Source: Vulcanisaeta distributa JCM 11213 (GTDB lineage: Archaea > Thermoproteota > Thermoprotei > Thermoproteales > Thermocladiaceae). From it: a DNA stretch of 64,000 nt. The stretch spans positions 186,001-250,000 of the forward strand of contig BBCS01000001.1 of NCBI GenBank assembly GCA_001316125.1, read 5' to 3'. The position numbers and the translations under genes are program-made. A model generated the notes under the pieces. The model was not told the DNA's origin, ran no database searches, and saw only the letters and a list, made by a program, of their open reading frames with translations. Positions 52,710 to 62,407 of this stretch are shown here, piece by piece; positions within the stretch are counted from its first letter, which is position 1, and every line of letters begins with the position of its first letter.

Positions 52710-53119
52710 TAAGCCCATGCCATCCTACGGATTACTAATATTTAATAGGAATGACGTAGTTGGTACTACAAAGCAGTTTCCAAACAGTACTACCAATAAA
52801 CGTAACGATGAGTATATTAAATTATACGATCACAATGAATGGAAGCCAGGAGATAATGATAAGCACTGAAATTAAAAATATAACAGGTTTATCACTGACA
52901 ATAAATATACCAGAGATAAACTCCAATGCGCAATTAATCATAAAGTTAAAGGTAATAACGCAAAGCGCAACAGAACCATCAATGTCATGGTATTTAATAC
53001 CAACAATAGGATTAATACCAACATATTTATCGCTAATATTAGCAATGTTAATCCTTAACAGAAAAATAATATCATCGGCGACGATTTACAAATCCTACAA
53101 ATTCAATTATGTTAATTAA
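52710..53119 (+). pseudogene. truncated copy of the DUF2079 protein C-terminus
   Basis: Reading 52760-53119, NVTMSILNYTITMNGSQEIMIS and NITGLSLTINIPEINS...YLIPTIGLIPTYLSLILAM match the last ~95 residues of the 45.4-48.1 kb DUF2079 protein (NSTVIMNGNQEVIIN, YLIPTLGLIPEYVILILAI). The rest of the protein, including all N-terminal helices, is absent. Upstream (52710-52760) a few in-frame residues in another frame suggest decay. It follows FkbM 3 directly. Probably the remnant of a duplicated module; it still encodes a signal-less, single-helix protein if translated. Confidence 0.65.
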
Positions 53120-53172
53120 TTCGTAAATTTGTAAATAGAAAATCATGATATTGTCGGTCCATTATCAATGAT

Positions 53173-54126
53173 TTATGGCGGTGGGCAAATCTCAATGCTG
53201 GGTTGAGTATATAGAATTCTTGCATACCTATGTTTTATTATATTTATATTATACTTTGATAATAATTCATAGAACTTTAGGTATATTTTTTCCCAATTAT
53301 TTACAAAGAATATATCCTGTATTATATATCTATAATTCTCACTTATCTCCTCAACTCTTCCCATATTACTTAGTTCGGACCAATATACAAGCTCTAAGTT
53401 TGACATAATCTTAGAAATACCATTTGATATTAATGGCGATAATGGGCCTAAAATTAAAGAACCCACAATCAAAACTGGATCATTGCTTTTTAACATATTA
53501 ATAATTAATTCCCGCGATTTAAGAGCCAAGCCTCTTAATCTATGTGTCTCGTTCTTCATTTGCCTAAGTATAAAACTAATTATATTCTCTGAATACCTCA
53601 TTTCACCTCTATAGCCTCTAATTGCGTATATTCTTGGTGCGTTGCATGCAACCCTTAGGGGGGGGTAATACCTGGACTTGCACATTAGAAATGCCCTTGC
53701 CCATAAATGCACATCTTCTCCAAAGTTTAAGTTCATAAAACCACCAGTACGTTCGTAACATTCCCTCGTCATTAAATAAACACCTGAATGTGCGAGTGAA
53801 AAGTCAATACGATACTTATTTATATTTATATTTAAAAAATTATATAATAAATCATGCACAGCATATGCATCTGCATCATAAAATAATAAATAATGGCCCT
53901 TGCTCATAAGAACCGCTTGATGCCTACCTAAACCTCTTGTGCACCTCATAATCTTATATCTTGCCCTAAATTCCTTTAGTATCTCGACAGTATTATCTTT
54001 AGATTCATTATCAATAGCGACAATTTCATAGTTCATGTTCAATTCATCTAAAACCTTAATCAAATCCGTTAATACCCTTCTAAGGGTCTTACCTGCATTA
54101 TACGTGGTCATTATGACAGAGAGCAT
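53173..54126 (-). CDS. family 2 glycosyltransferase
   Basis: 317 residues, intact. SVIMTTYNAGKTLRRVLTDL, IVAIDNESKDNTVEIL, then FYDADAYAV (the D-x-D metal site) and FGEDVHLWARA (catalytic base region). The C-terminal 140 residues are helical with one possible membrane segment (DPVLIVGSLILGPLSPLI), which would tether it. It transfers a single sugar from an NDP donor. Its start is back to back with the GT4 gene across 50 bases. Confidence 0.82.
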   Translation of the reverse strand: MLSVIMTTYNAGKTLRRVLTDLIKVLDELNMNYEIVAIDNESKDNTVEILKEFRARYKIMRCTRGLGRHQAVLMSKGHYLLFYDADAYAVHDLLYNFLNININKYRIDFSLAHSGVYLMTRECYERTGGFMNLNFGEDVHLWARAFLMCKSRYYPPLRVACNAPRIYAIRGYRGEMRYSENIISFILRQMKNETHRLRGLALKSRELIINMLKSNDPVLIVGSLILGPLSPLISNGISKIMSNLELVYWSELSNMGRVEEISENYRYIIQDIFFVNNWEKIYLKFYELLSKYNINIIKHRYARILYTQPSIEICPPP

Positions 54127-54176
54127 TGATTACCAAAATACTTTTAATGTATTTAATTTTCACTATCACGATATTT

Positions 54177-55434
54177 ATGAAGTTAGGTATAGTGATGCCT
54201 ATTTACCCTAAGTTCATGGGTGGTGGTGTTAAGCATGCTCATGAAGTAATTATAAGATTAGCAAAGAATTTCGAAAAAGTAGTATTATTCCCAGCCTCTG
54301 ATTCTTTCTTTATTATAAGTAATGACCTGGATAAAGAGCGTATCTTTAAATGGTAGAACAATACGAGAAACACGGCATTGAAATTAGCCAGGGGGGGTTT
54401 TATGATGTATTGACTAGGTTTAAGTCAATGAATGCCGTTGAAAAGGCAATTAATGTAATGACGTTGGGCTTTACTAAAGAATTAGTAAAAATATATGCCA
54501 ATAGTAATGTTAAGATCGACTTTCTATTTGACCCACTTCTTGTTTTGCCTGACGTTATTTTACTAAGTAAATCGCTAGGAATTAAGTACGGCTTTACTCA
54601 TCAAGCAAACATAATATCTAGGTCATTATTTTCTAGAATATACAAGGCAGTAAGATTCACAGGATTTAACCCAGTGTTACCATATGAAATATTAACGCAG
54701 ATACCGCCATCGTTCATATTGAATTACGTAAAGAAGTTAGTAAAGAACTATAAACCGTCATTTATAGCCCTCGTAAGTAAGGGACAATTAGAATTATTGG
54801 GTGTAGATAAGTGGGACATACCTTATTACATCCTTGATCCAGCAAATGCCATAGATCCATGTATCTTAAATTACCGAACTAATCATAAGGATAATTACTT
54901 CGTCTTCTATGCAAGACTTCACCCAGAGAAGGGACTTTTTGAATTACCAAAAATAGTTAGGTTAGCTAAGAGGAAATGCTACTATTCACGTTAAGGTTAT
55001 GGGATCATTTCCTAATGAAACTATTAAAACGATCTTTTTCAAGTTAGTAAATAAGTACGGGGGGGTTAATGATAATATCGAGTATTTAGGCTTCGTTAAT
55101 GATGATATGAAGTACAAAATCGTCGCTAATGCGAGGGCCTTAATATATCCATCTCATAGTGATTACTTTTCCTTAACAATGTTAGAAGCCATAGCACTTA
55201 AGACACCAGTAATTGCTTTCAAGATACCAGGCCCCCTACTCAATATTTAATAATATTAATTGCATAAAGTTTATTAATGAATTTGATAAAAAAACATTTG
55301 CTAAAGAATTAATTAATATATGTAATGATAATTATAGCTTTATATGTAATAATATTGATACTTATATTGCAAAATATTTTTCATGGGACTTGGTTGTTAA
55401 ACAATTAATAAAGCTAATTGAAAATAAATTATAA
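54177..55434 (+). CDS. family 4 glycosyltransferase (frameshifted)
   Basis: About 419 residues from ATG 54177 (MKLGIVMPIYPKFMGGGVKHAHEV). Breaks are near 54355, 54990 and 55230; the joined C-terminal domain reads FYARLHPEKGLFELPKIV, then EYLGFVNDDMKYKIVANARALIYPSHSDYFSLTMLEAIALKTPVIAF (the E-x7-E nucleotide-sugar motif). A GT-B retaining transferase. G7 tracts at 54390 and 55060. The last 60 residues are AT-rich and poorly conserved. Confidence 0.75.
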
Positions 55435-55593
55435 AATATGTATTATCTAAATTTCATTAAGTTTCTTAAAAAACATAATAATTATCATACTGGCACAATG
55501 TTTATGAAGACGTGCGGTTTATTACCACTGTGAATTATAAGAAGCGATAGAAAGTAATGTAATGAAATATGTATAATGCATTTAGCTTAACAC
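55435..55593. other. AT-rich intergenic region
   Basis: 159 bases without a gene between two converging glycosyltransferase genes. A/T-rich throughout, with T-runs on both strands that could end transcription from either side. No other structure seen. Confidence 0.35.
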
Positions 55594-56649
55594 TCATGAA
55601 TTTACTAGCATATTATGCGTAACTTTTACTCGTCCTCTTACCATAAGTGCTTCCTTTATTAAATCATAAATACTAACCTTAACATAAGGCGCTTTATAGA
55701 GATTCAGAGTTCCTAAGACTGATCTGAGATAGTTTCCAAGTCTTATTCCATCAATATAACCGTAGTACTTTAAGCAAAAATCATCTTTAAATAAACATAA
55801 AATTTTATTACCAATACTTCGCCTGATCATTAACAAATGCTTCGTAGTATTAGAATATTTAGTTTCTACGATTATGCTTAACGCAGTAAAACTCCTTATT
55901 ACATATCGAGATATTAATGGACCTCTCGTAGTCATACTAGTAAAATGCAATCCAGCATTTATTGGTATATACATAGATTTATATCCCTTGTTCCACAATA
56001 CTAGTCCTAGCAAGACGTCGTCTAGATATAAGAATGTTTCGTCTATGAATGGTTTGCCGTTTGGCATCGTCCTCCTTACGGCGTCGACCCTCACCACCAT
56101 GTATGCTCCATCTGAGTATGTCACATGGTGCTCCTTATTGATTCCTGGGCATTCGTCAATTACGAATCCATTACAAATATCGTCAAAGAACCATAGCTCA
56201 TCACCCCCCCACCCTCCTGCTGAATAAATAATTCTTCCATCGCCATAATATATTAATCCGCTTACTGCAGCTACCCCCCCCTCATTGCCTTCCACGTGCT
56301 CTATTAGTTTGGTTAGTGATTGTGGTGTTGGTATTAGGTCGTTGTTCACAAAGGCCACGTACCTCGAGTCTGGGTCCCTGGCTTCCCAGCCAACGTTCAT
56401 GCCGCCGGCGTACCCGAGGTTCCTCTCATTACGAATCACCCTCACCCTAACACCGCTTGGCTTATGCTCCTCAATGAACCTCCTAATACGCTCAAAGCTA
56501 CCATCCGTGGAGGCATTATCAACAACAATCAACTCATAACCATCAAAGTCAAGGCTAAGGAAGGAATTAAGGCTCTCCAGGGCAATGTCAATGAACCTCA
56601 TGCTATTGTAATTAAGCCAAACCACAGACGCCCTAGCCACAGCATTCAT
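55594..56649 (-). CDS. family 2 glycosyltransferase (rhamnosyltransferase-like)
   Basis: About 351 residues from ATG 56649 (MNAVARASVVWLNYNS). ELIVVDNASTDGSFE, then NLGYAGGMNVGWE and YVAFVNNDLIP (N-N-D metal site), then SDGAYMVVRVDAV and LYLDDVLLGLVLWNKGY (catalytic Asp). It is a full GT-A rhamnosyl/glucosyl-transferase of the wbbL type. C7 tracts at 56204 and 56274 give GWGGDELW and GNEGGVAAV. Divergent from FkbM 4 by 42 bases. Confidence 0.82.
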   Translation of the reverse strand: MNAVARASVVWLNYNSMRFIDIALESLNSFLSLDFDGYELIVVDNASTDGSFERIRRFIEEHKPSGVRVRVIRNERNLGYAGGMNVGWEARDPDSRYVAFVNNDLIPTPQSLTKLIEHVEGNEGGVAAVSGLIYYGDGRIIYSAGGWGGDELWFFDDICNGFVIDECPGINKEHHVTYSDGAYMVVRVDAVRRTMPNGKPFIDETFLYLDDVLLGLVLWNKGYKSMYIPINAGLHFTSMTTRGPLISRYVIRSFTALSIIVETKYSNTTKHLLMIRRSIGNKILCLFKDDFCLKYYGYIDGIRLGNYLRSVLGTLNLYKAPYVKVSIYDLIKEALMVRGRVKVTHNMLVNS

Positions 56650-56691
56650 GCTAATGATAATACATTTAAGCATTAACGTTGTGATTAACCA

Positions 56692-57806
56692 ATGGGCATT
56701 ATTAGGGATTTGAGTGTGGTATTGGCCGGTAGGCGTTTATTCAGTAATTGGCTTGGTGCTGGCTTTAAGTACCTCCTCACTAGGCATGGGTTGGGTAGGG
56801 ACTTCGTAACCGTTAAGTGCGGTGACGCCAGTTATAGGCTGAGCCCAAGCATGTACTCATTCATCATTAATGCATACCATGATGGCCTCATTACTGAATT
56901 TAAGTGCGGTGGTTCCATGGAGCTCCTGCTTGGCGGCATTGCCAAGCTTGTAATTAGTAAGAATGGTGATGCGTTGTTCATAGCACCAGATGGTATTAAG
57001 CTTCGTGGTGAGGATTCCATGGATTTAACCGTGCTCTCCGAGACATGGCTTTACGAAATCCACTTCCTCGGCTTTAATCTTGATGGTTGGCTTGTTGTTG
57101 ATATTGGCGCTTACATAGGCGATACACCGCTCTACTTCGCTAAACGCGGCGCCTTCGTTGTGGCAGTCGAACCTGTCCCATACCACTTTGAGGCGATGCT
57201 CAGGAATATTGAATTAAATCCTGAACTCAAGTCAAGGATATTACCGATAAATGCTGCCATAGCTGATAAGGATGGAAGTGTTGAAATAGTAGTAGAGGGT
57301 AGGATTGATGGTGAAGCCTCCATATTTAAGAAGGGTAAGGGTGTTAAGGTTAGGTCATTTACGTTAAGTTCACTATTAAACCACGTTAGGAGCTTGGGGG
57401 GGTTGACATTAATGCCTTTAGGGTTGGGGGGGCTTTGAAGATGGATTGTAAGGGTTGTGAGTGGGATGTGGTGAGTAATGAGTTAAACACCCTAAGGCTC
57501 TTCGACGTACTAAAGATTGAGTATAGTGGATACTTGAGGAATTACACGGTTGATGAACTAATGAGTAGGATTGAGTCGGTGGGATTCAGGTGTAGGAGGT
57601 ACGCACACAACCAAATAGCCGTGAGAATCGGTTTAGATAGGTATGGGATGCTTTCGTGCTTGAGGGTGCGACCATGTGCCACGTATCCGTTCTCGAGTTC
57701 TTCCACAACAATACCGAGCCAGGTGAATTCCTCGGTAAGGCGGTCCTCGAGGTTGGTAGTAGGTATGTTAATGGTAGTGTTAGACCATTCATTGAGAGGT
57801 TCCTAA
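56692..57806 (+). CDS. FkbM-family methyltransferase 4
   Basis: From ATG 56692. DIGAYIGDTPLYFAKRGA (~57100), VAVEPVPYHFEAMLRNI, then after a break near 57420 KMDCKGCEWDVVSNELNTLRLFDVLKIEYSG. This is the DCxGCE-type FkbM. The in-frame reading runs to 57806, over the first 130 bases of the next methyltransferase gene. The true end is probably near 57660, and the last ~45 residues are likely read through after a frame slip. G7 tracts at 57395 and 57426. Confidence 0.75.
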
Positions 57807-58360
57807 AGCCAAGGCTGTATGTTGGTATTGACCTTGAGCCTGGGCTCTTCGTTGATGTTGTCACGCCGGCCGAGTTCATTGTCAACGTCTTTGGTGTTAA
57901 TAGGTTTGATGTTGTGGTATCCACGGAGTTGCTTGAGCATGTACATAATTGGAGGGTTGTGGTTAATGCCATGAAGCTTGTGTTGAAGCCCGGAGGACTC
58001 ATATTCATCACAACAAGGTCTAGGGGTTTCCCATACCATGCATACCCCCCCTTTGATTTCTGGCGTTATGAGGTTGGTGACATGGCTAGGATATTCAGGG
58101 ACTTCGAAATAATAACCCTCAAGAGAGATCCGGAGGCGCCAGGCGTATTCCTAAAGGCTAGGAAGCCAATGAGCTGGAGACCAGTCGATTTGTCTGATGT
58201 GGAGCTTTACTCAATGGTTTTGGGTAAGAGGACTCGGGATGTGCCAAGCCTAGACGATATGCCGGTGTTGAGGAGGATCATCCTAACAATCCTAAATTCA
58301 AGGCTCGCGAGCACAATGCCAGGCGCACTGAGGTGGCTACTAACGAGGGCAGTATCCTAA
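57674..58360 (+). CDS. class I SAM methyltransferase (Methyltransf_11-like)
   Basis: About 228 residues from ATG 57674 (a GTG at 57656 is possible). AVLEVGSRYVNGSVRPFI (motif I), YVGIDLEPG (motif II acid), VVSTELLEHVHNWRVVVNAMKLVLKPGGLIFITT (motifs IV-V). LEHV and PYHAYPPFDFWRYE are typical of the methyltransferases in polysaccharide and cofactor clusters. It is the one non-FkbM methyltransferase of the island. A C7 tract at 58045 gives YPPFDFW. Confidence 0.8.
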   Translation: MCHVSVLEFFHNNTEPGEFLGKAVLEVGSRYVNGSVRPFIERFLKPRLYVGIDLEPGLFVDVVTPAEFIVNVFGVNRFDVVVSTELLEHVHNWRVVVNAMKLVLKPGGLIFITTRSRGFPYHAYPPFDFWRYEVGDMARIFRDFEIITLKRDPEAPGVFLKARKPMSWRPVDLSDVELYSMVLGKRTRDVPSLDDMPVLRRIILTILNSRLASTMPGALRWLLTRAVS

Positions 58361-58461
58361 CCCAAAACACGTAGCAACATAAAAACACCAAGTGGCATAG
58401 TTACACTGCAAGGATTTAATCAACGAGATGAAATGTGTTTAAAGTAATTGGATGTTAGTAC

Positions 58462-58874
58462 TTTAGTTAATAAACAGCACTATAATTGTTGGTGGGAGTG
58501 CCAGGCTTATTTATGCGTTGGGTTGAATGGTGTTGAGGGTATTGTTAAGGTCGTGAATGCTGGTTTATGGTTTAGGGATATCGATCTTTTACCTTGATAT
58601 TGATAAGTCTAGTCCTGGATTAGGATCGAGAATGAAGAGCGCCATGGGCCAGGGCTTTATGAAGCTAGGTTCTCGATATGGTGAGGTGGGTTATTTTGTT
58701 GTTAGGTTTGATTGTGAGGGTTGTGAGTACTCACTACTTACGCTACCATGCGATATTATTAGTTATGGTGATGAGCATGTTATGGAGGTTCATGGTGCAC
58801 CATCGCCAATAATTGATAAGTTGAGTGGGTGTGGCTTTGAAGTAGATGGGTATTTCCAGGTACGTACTCAATAA
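58462..58874 (+). pseudogene. FkbM-family methyltransferase 5, N-terminally truncated remnant
   Basis: Reading frames at 58500-58560 give GLNGVEGIVKVVNAGLWF, the region after motif I of FkbM enzymes. From 58557 the frame gives FVVRFDCEGCEYSLLTLP and HVMEVHG, which is the post-motif and the last strand. Motif I itself and the usual N-terminus are missing. There are at least two frame changes. I treat it as the decayed end of a DCEGCE-type FkbM gene placed before the carbamoyltransferase. A TTTAAAG box at ~58440 precedes it. Confidence 0.6.
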
Positions 58875-58888
58875 TTCATTTCCACAAA

Positions 58889-58899
58889 AAGCTTTAAAG
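58889..58899 (+). promoter_or_regulatory. TATA-like box of the carbamoyltransferase
   Basis: AAGCTTTAAAG is centred ~28 bases before ATG 58922. Confidence 0.45.
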
Positions 58900-58921
58900 T
58901 GATTAGTCACTGCATTCATTA

Positions 58922-60723
58922 ATGACTGTTGTCATAGGTTTTAATTGGCCTGTGGAGCATGATAATGCCGTTGCGTCATTGTTGATGGCGAACTCATATT
59001 CGCCAGTGAGGAGGAGAGGTGGACAAGACATAAGCATTCAATTGATGAGCCACCAATTAATGCCTTGGTTCAAGCCTTTAAATTCCTGAAGGATAAGTAC
59101 GGTCTTTCACCCAATGATGTTGATGCCTATGCCGTTAATTATGAACCTAAACTCTATAGGAGGGTTGATAGGGCTTACTGGCTTAGGCATGTCATAATTA
59201 ATAGTGTCAAGAGTGGTTATTACAATGATAGTGAGCTTGGCTTAGCCATTGATTACTTAAAGTCTAAGCTTGGCCTTGACAATTACCTCAAATACGCCTA
59301 CCACATGATTAGGTACTCAATTAAGAAGGCAGGGTTCAACATGCCAAGTGATGTTAGGATTATTCCAGTTGAGCATCACCTTGCCCATGCGGCATCAGCT
59401 ACTACTTCAGTGGCTTCAGCAATACCGCTGTACTGACTATTGATGGCGTTGGTGAGTTCGATTCAACGGTTGTTTGGAGGGTGAGGAACGGTGAGTTTGA
59501 GAAGTTATTGAGCATCCCCCCCATTTGGCTTGGTTCGATAGGCTCACTTTGGGATTACGTAACATATAACCTAATTTTCACATTTCTAGAAGGCCCTGGT
59601 AAGGTGATGGGCCTAGCACCCTATGGTTCATTGGATAAGGATGTTTATGGGAAGTTCCTTGAGGTTTTTGACCTGGAGAATAAGGATTACCCATACATAT
59701 TGAGAGATAGATTTAGGGTTAGTGGTTATCGAGGTGGGTTATTCGAAGATTCATGGAGGCAATATACTGCTATCGCAAACTTCATAACTGGTGGTCCCAT
59801 TGAATGGGATCCCCCCCATGGTGAGCTTGATAAGAGGGCTGTGAATATTGCTTACGCATTACAGAAATTTACCGAGGAGGCTATGCTTAGGCTTGCTGAG
59901 TGGGCTAGGGGGCATACTAATGAGCAGTACTTGGCTTTGGCTGGTGGTGTGGCTCTTAATGCCAAGGCTAACATGGTTATTCACTACGCCAAGTTATTCA
60001 GCGACATTTTCATATTCCCAGCGGCTAATGATGCCGGGACCACCGTTGGTGCCGCTGCCTATGTTTATGAGCACGTGTTGGTGGTAAGATGAAAAATAAT
60101 AGGCTTAGGACTGTTTATTTGGGTCCGGAGTATGGTGATGATGAGGTTAAGAAGATCGTTGAGCGTAGCCGATTCAATGCGGAGTACATTGGTGATGATG
60201 TTAATGAGGTCGCCGACTTAGTCGCCAAGGGCTACGTAATTGCCTGGTACCAGGGTAGGGCCGAGCTTGGGCCAAGGGCACTCGGCAATAGATCCATTGT
60301 GGCTGACCCGAGGAGAGCCGACATGTGGAGGTTTGTGAATGGCATTAAGGGTCGTGAGTGGTGGAGGCCACTGGCCCCATCACTACTCGTTGAGGACGCC
60401 AGTAAGTACTTCATTGACCAGTGCCCCACCAATTCATGATACTGATGTTCAGGTATAAAGAGGGCATGAGGGAGGTCGTACCGGCTGTCTACCACGTTGA
60501 TGGCACGGCAAGGCCACAGACTGTTGCCAAGGACGAGAACCCAACATGGTACGAACTCATAAAGGCATTCAAGGACCTGACCGGCGAGGGAATAATACTA
60601 AACACAAGCTTCAACCTAGCAGGAGAACCACTGGTAGAAACACCACAAGACGCCCTAAAATCCTTCACCCTCGGCGGATTCGACGCAATATACATACAAG
60701 GATGGCTAATAAAAAAGAGGTAG
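58922..60723 (+). CDS. NodU/TobZ-type O-carbamoyltransferase
   Basis: About 600 residues, the family length. It moves a carbamoyl group from carbamoyl phosphate (via carbamoyl-adenylate) to a sugar hydroxyl. The N-terminal ASKHA-like domain has GFNWPVEHDNAVAL, the metal-site EHHLAHAASA (~59360) and GKVMGLAPYG (~59600); AGGVALNAKAN at ~59940. The C-terminal YrdC-like domain has GRAELGPRALGNRS (~60255), then NTSFNLAGEPLVETP. Breaks are near 58975-59020, 59395, 60090 and 60420 (FIDPVPHQFMI expected). C7 tracts give IPPIWLG and WDPPHGELD. It is a rare gene in crenarchaea as far as I know. Confidence 0.88.
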
Positions 60724-60735
60724 GTCTATGGGGGG

Positions 60736-61764
60736 GTGCTGGGGGGGCTTAGTAAATTCATTAATGCTTATGGGCTCATTGAGTACTCACGCCATTATTT
60801 CAATAATTGGTTTAGCGCACTCATTGACTACCTAAGGGGGTGTTACTTCATTAATGTCCAATTTAGGAATGGCCTTCAACTCTACCTAGATAGGCTTGTT
60901 TATGAGGAGTTGATTAATTTAAGTAAGTCGGGTCTTATACGTGATTTTCAAGTCAATCCAGACGGTACCTGCGTATTAAATGGTAATGTTAATTGCGATA
61001 TTAATTCGGACTTAGAGACTGTGATGAAACTCAATAAGAAGGGTTGGAGGTTTAGTAAAAGTTATTACTTTAAGGATTTTGGGGGTTTCATTGTTAGGTT
61101 TAGGCATCTCTCTACGCTGTCAATAATTGAGATTTTTGAGTACGGCATTTATGGTGTTGATATTGATGGTGATATTGTTGATGCTGGTTCAAACATAGGC
61201 GATTCAGCAATATACTTCGCCCTAAGGGGGCGCAAGGCGTGTTGTGGTTCTTGAGCCAGTTAAGACGGCTTATTGAGAGTCTTTAATTAACTTTAAATTG
61301 AATAACATAAGTGATAAGGTTCTCGTTTTGAATAGGGCATTAAGTGATACGTATGAGGTAATTAAAATTCTAAAGATGGGCTTAATATGTTCTGGTTATT
61401 ATACCAGTTATGGTAATAATCAGTTGGTAATGGGAATGAGAAGGTTAATTATTAAGTTATTACCGTGTGATTTAGGTTATTACCATGTTAAGACGATTAC
61501 ATTAAGAGATATTTTGGACTTGATTAATGAGCCTACTTGCTTAAACTTGATTGTGAAGGATGCGAATTTAATGTAGTGCTTAACGATTATAAACACGTAA
61601 AGTTATTCAAAGAATTAATAATTGAGTACCACTCAGGCATTACAGGGTTAAGTAAGGATGTATTAATTAATAGGTTAAGCAGGGACTTTAAATGCTACGT
61701 AGACCCAGGTCTCAGCATGAATATTGAGGAAATAGGTTTAATAAAATGTAAGAGGAAGGACTAG
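60736..61764 (+). CDS. FkbM-family methyltransferase 6 (frameshifted)
   Basis: About 342 residues from GTG 60736. A ~130-residue N-terminal region unlike the other copies (ALIDYLRGCYFINVQFRNGLQLYL) leads to DAGSNIGDSAIYFALRG. At 61205 a G5 stands for G4; four gives ALRGARRVVVLEPVKTAYE. Another break is near 61540; after it LLKLDCEGCEFNVVLNDYKHVKLFKELIIEYHSG completes the DCEGCE post-motif. It overlaps nothing and follows the carbamoyltransferase by 12 bases, so the two are probably one operon and may act on the same sugar. Confidence 0.8.
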
Positions 61765-61905
61765 ATATATCCCTGGTTACTTGTCTTGAACTTTAAGATA
61801 TGCGCATTAGTAAGGAATTACATTTCTTCGATGTTCCCAGGTTACGGTGTGTTTTTAACTACGCTGAGTGACCATGGTTATTCTCTAGCCTTGATACGTA
61901 GAATG

Positions 61906-62217
61906 TTAATTAATGTGGTTAAATAGCCCTGACTTCCTTATTGCCTCTATGCTTAGTTTCTTTATGCCTTGCTTGGTGGCCTTAGTTAGGTTCATTACCC
62001 TCGTGAGTATCTTTCCTTGCTTGCTGTCAAATAGTATGGTGATTCTCGCTATGACTGACTCATTATTCACTAAAATGACAAGCGCCTTGGTTTCTCCCTG
62101 GGTCTCGATTGGTAGGTAGAGCATGTCGATGAATTTATCAAGCATTAGTTTCAGAATTTGCTCTACATTCACATGGCTCGCTAATAAGGACAATAGATAG
62201 GAATAAGTTCCCGGCAA
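61906..62217 (-). CDS. hypothetical protein, 103 aa
   Basis: I do not recognise this gene. It has an N-terminal helix, beta strands (TKALVILVNNESVIARITILFDSKQGKI) and a C-terminal helix (KQGIKKLSIEAIRKSGLF), without membrane segments. It stands alone between the glycan island and the PaREP1 gene, on the minus strand. The size and fold signs suggest a small soluble protein. It could also be a spurious ORF. Confidence 0.4.
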   Translation of the reverse strand: MPGTYSYLLSLLASHVNVEQILKLMLDKFIDMLYLPIETQGETKALVILVNNESVIARITILFDSKQGKILTRVMNLTKATKQGIKKLSIEAIRKSGLFNHIN

Positions 62218-62407
62218 GCGCTACTTAGCAGTCGTAAACAGGAGGGAAACTTTGGATGACCTAAGGGCCGGTAATGAACGTAAAGCCCATTGACCTTTAC
62301 TCGATGAATAGGCTCTCAGGGCTTACGCTACTAACGAACCTGCTAATTAAGTCATTAGGCTCGGCATCATTGAGTTGTGATGCCCTGGTTCTGGGTTTGT
62401 TTGTGGG

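Noticed and set aside
61831..61926. Short plus-strand ORF beginning MFPGYGVFLTTL
   Set aside because: Only ~30 residues, no family resemblance, and it runs into the minus-strand hypothetical gene; kept out of the features.
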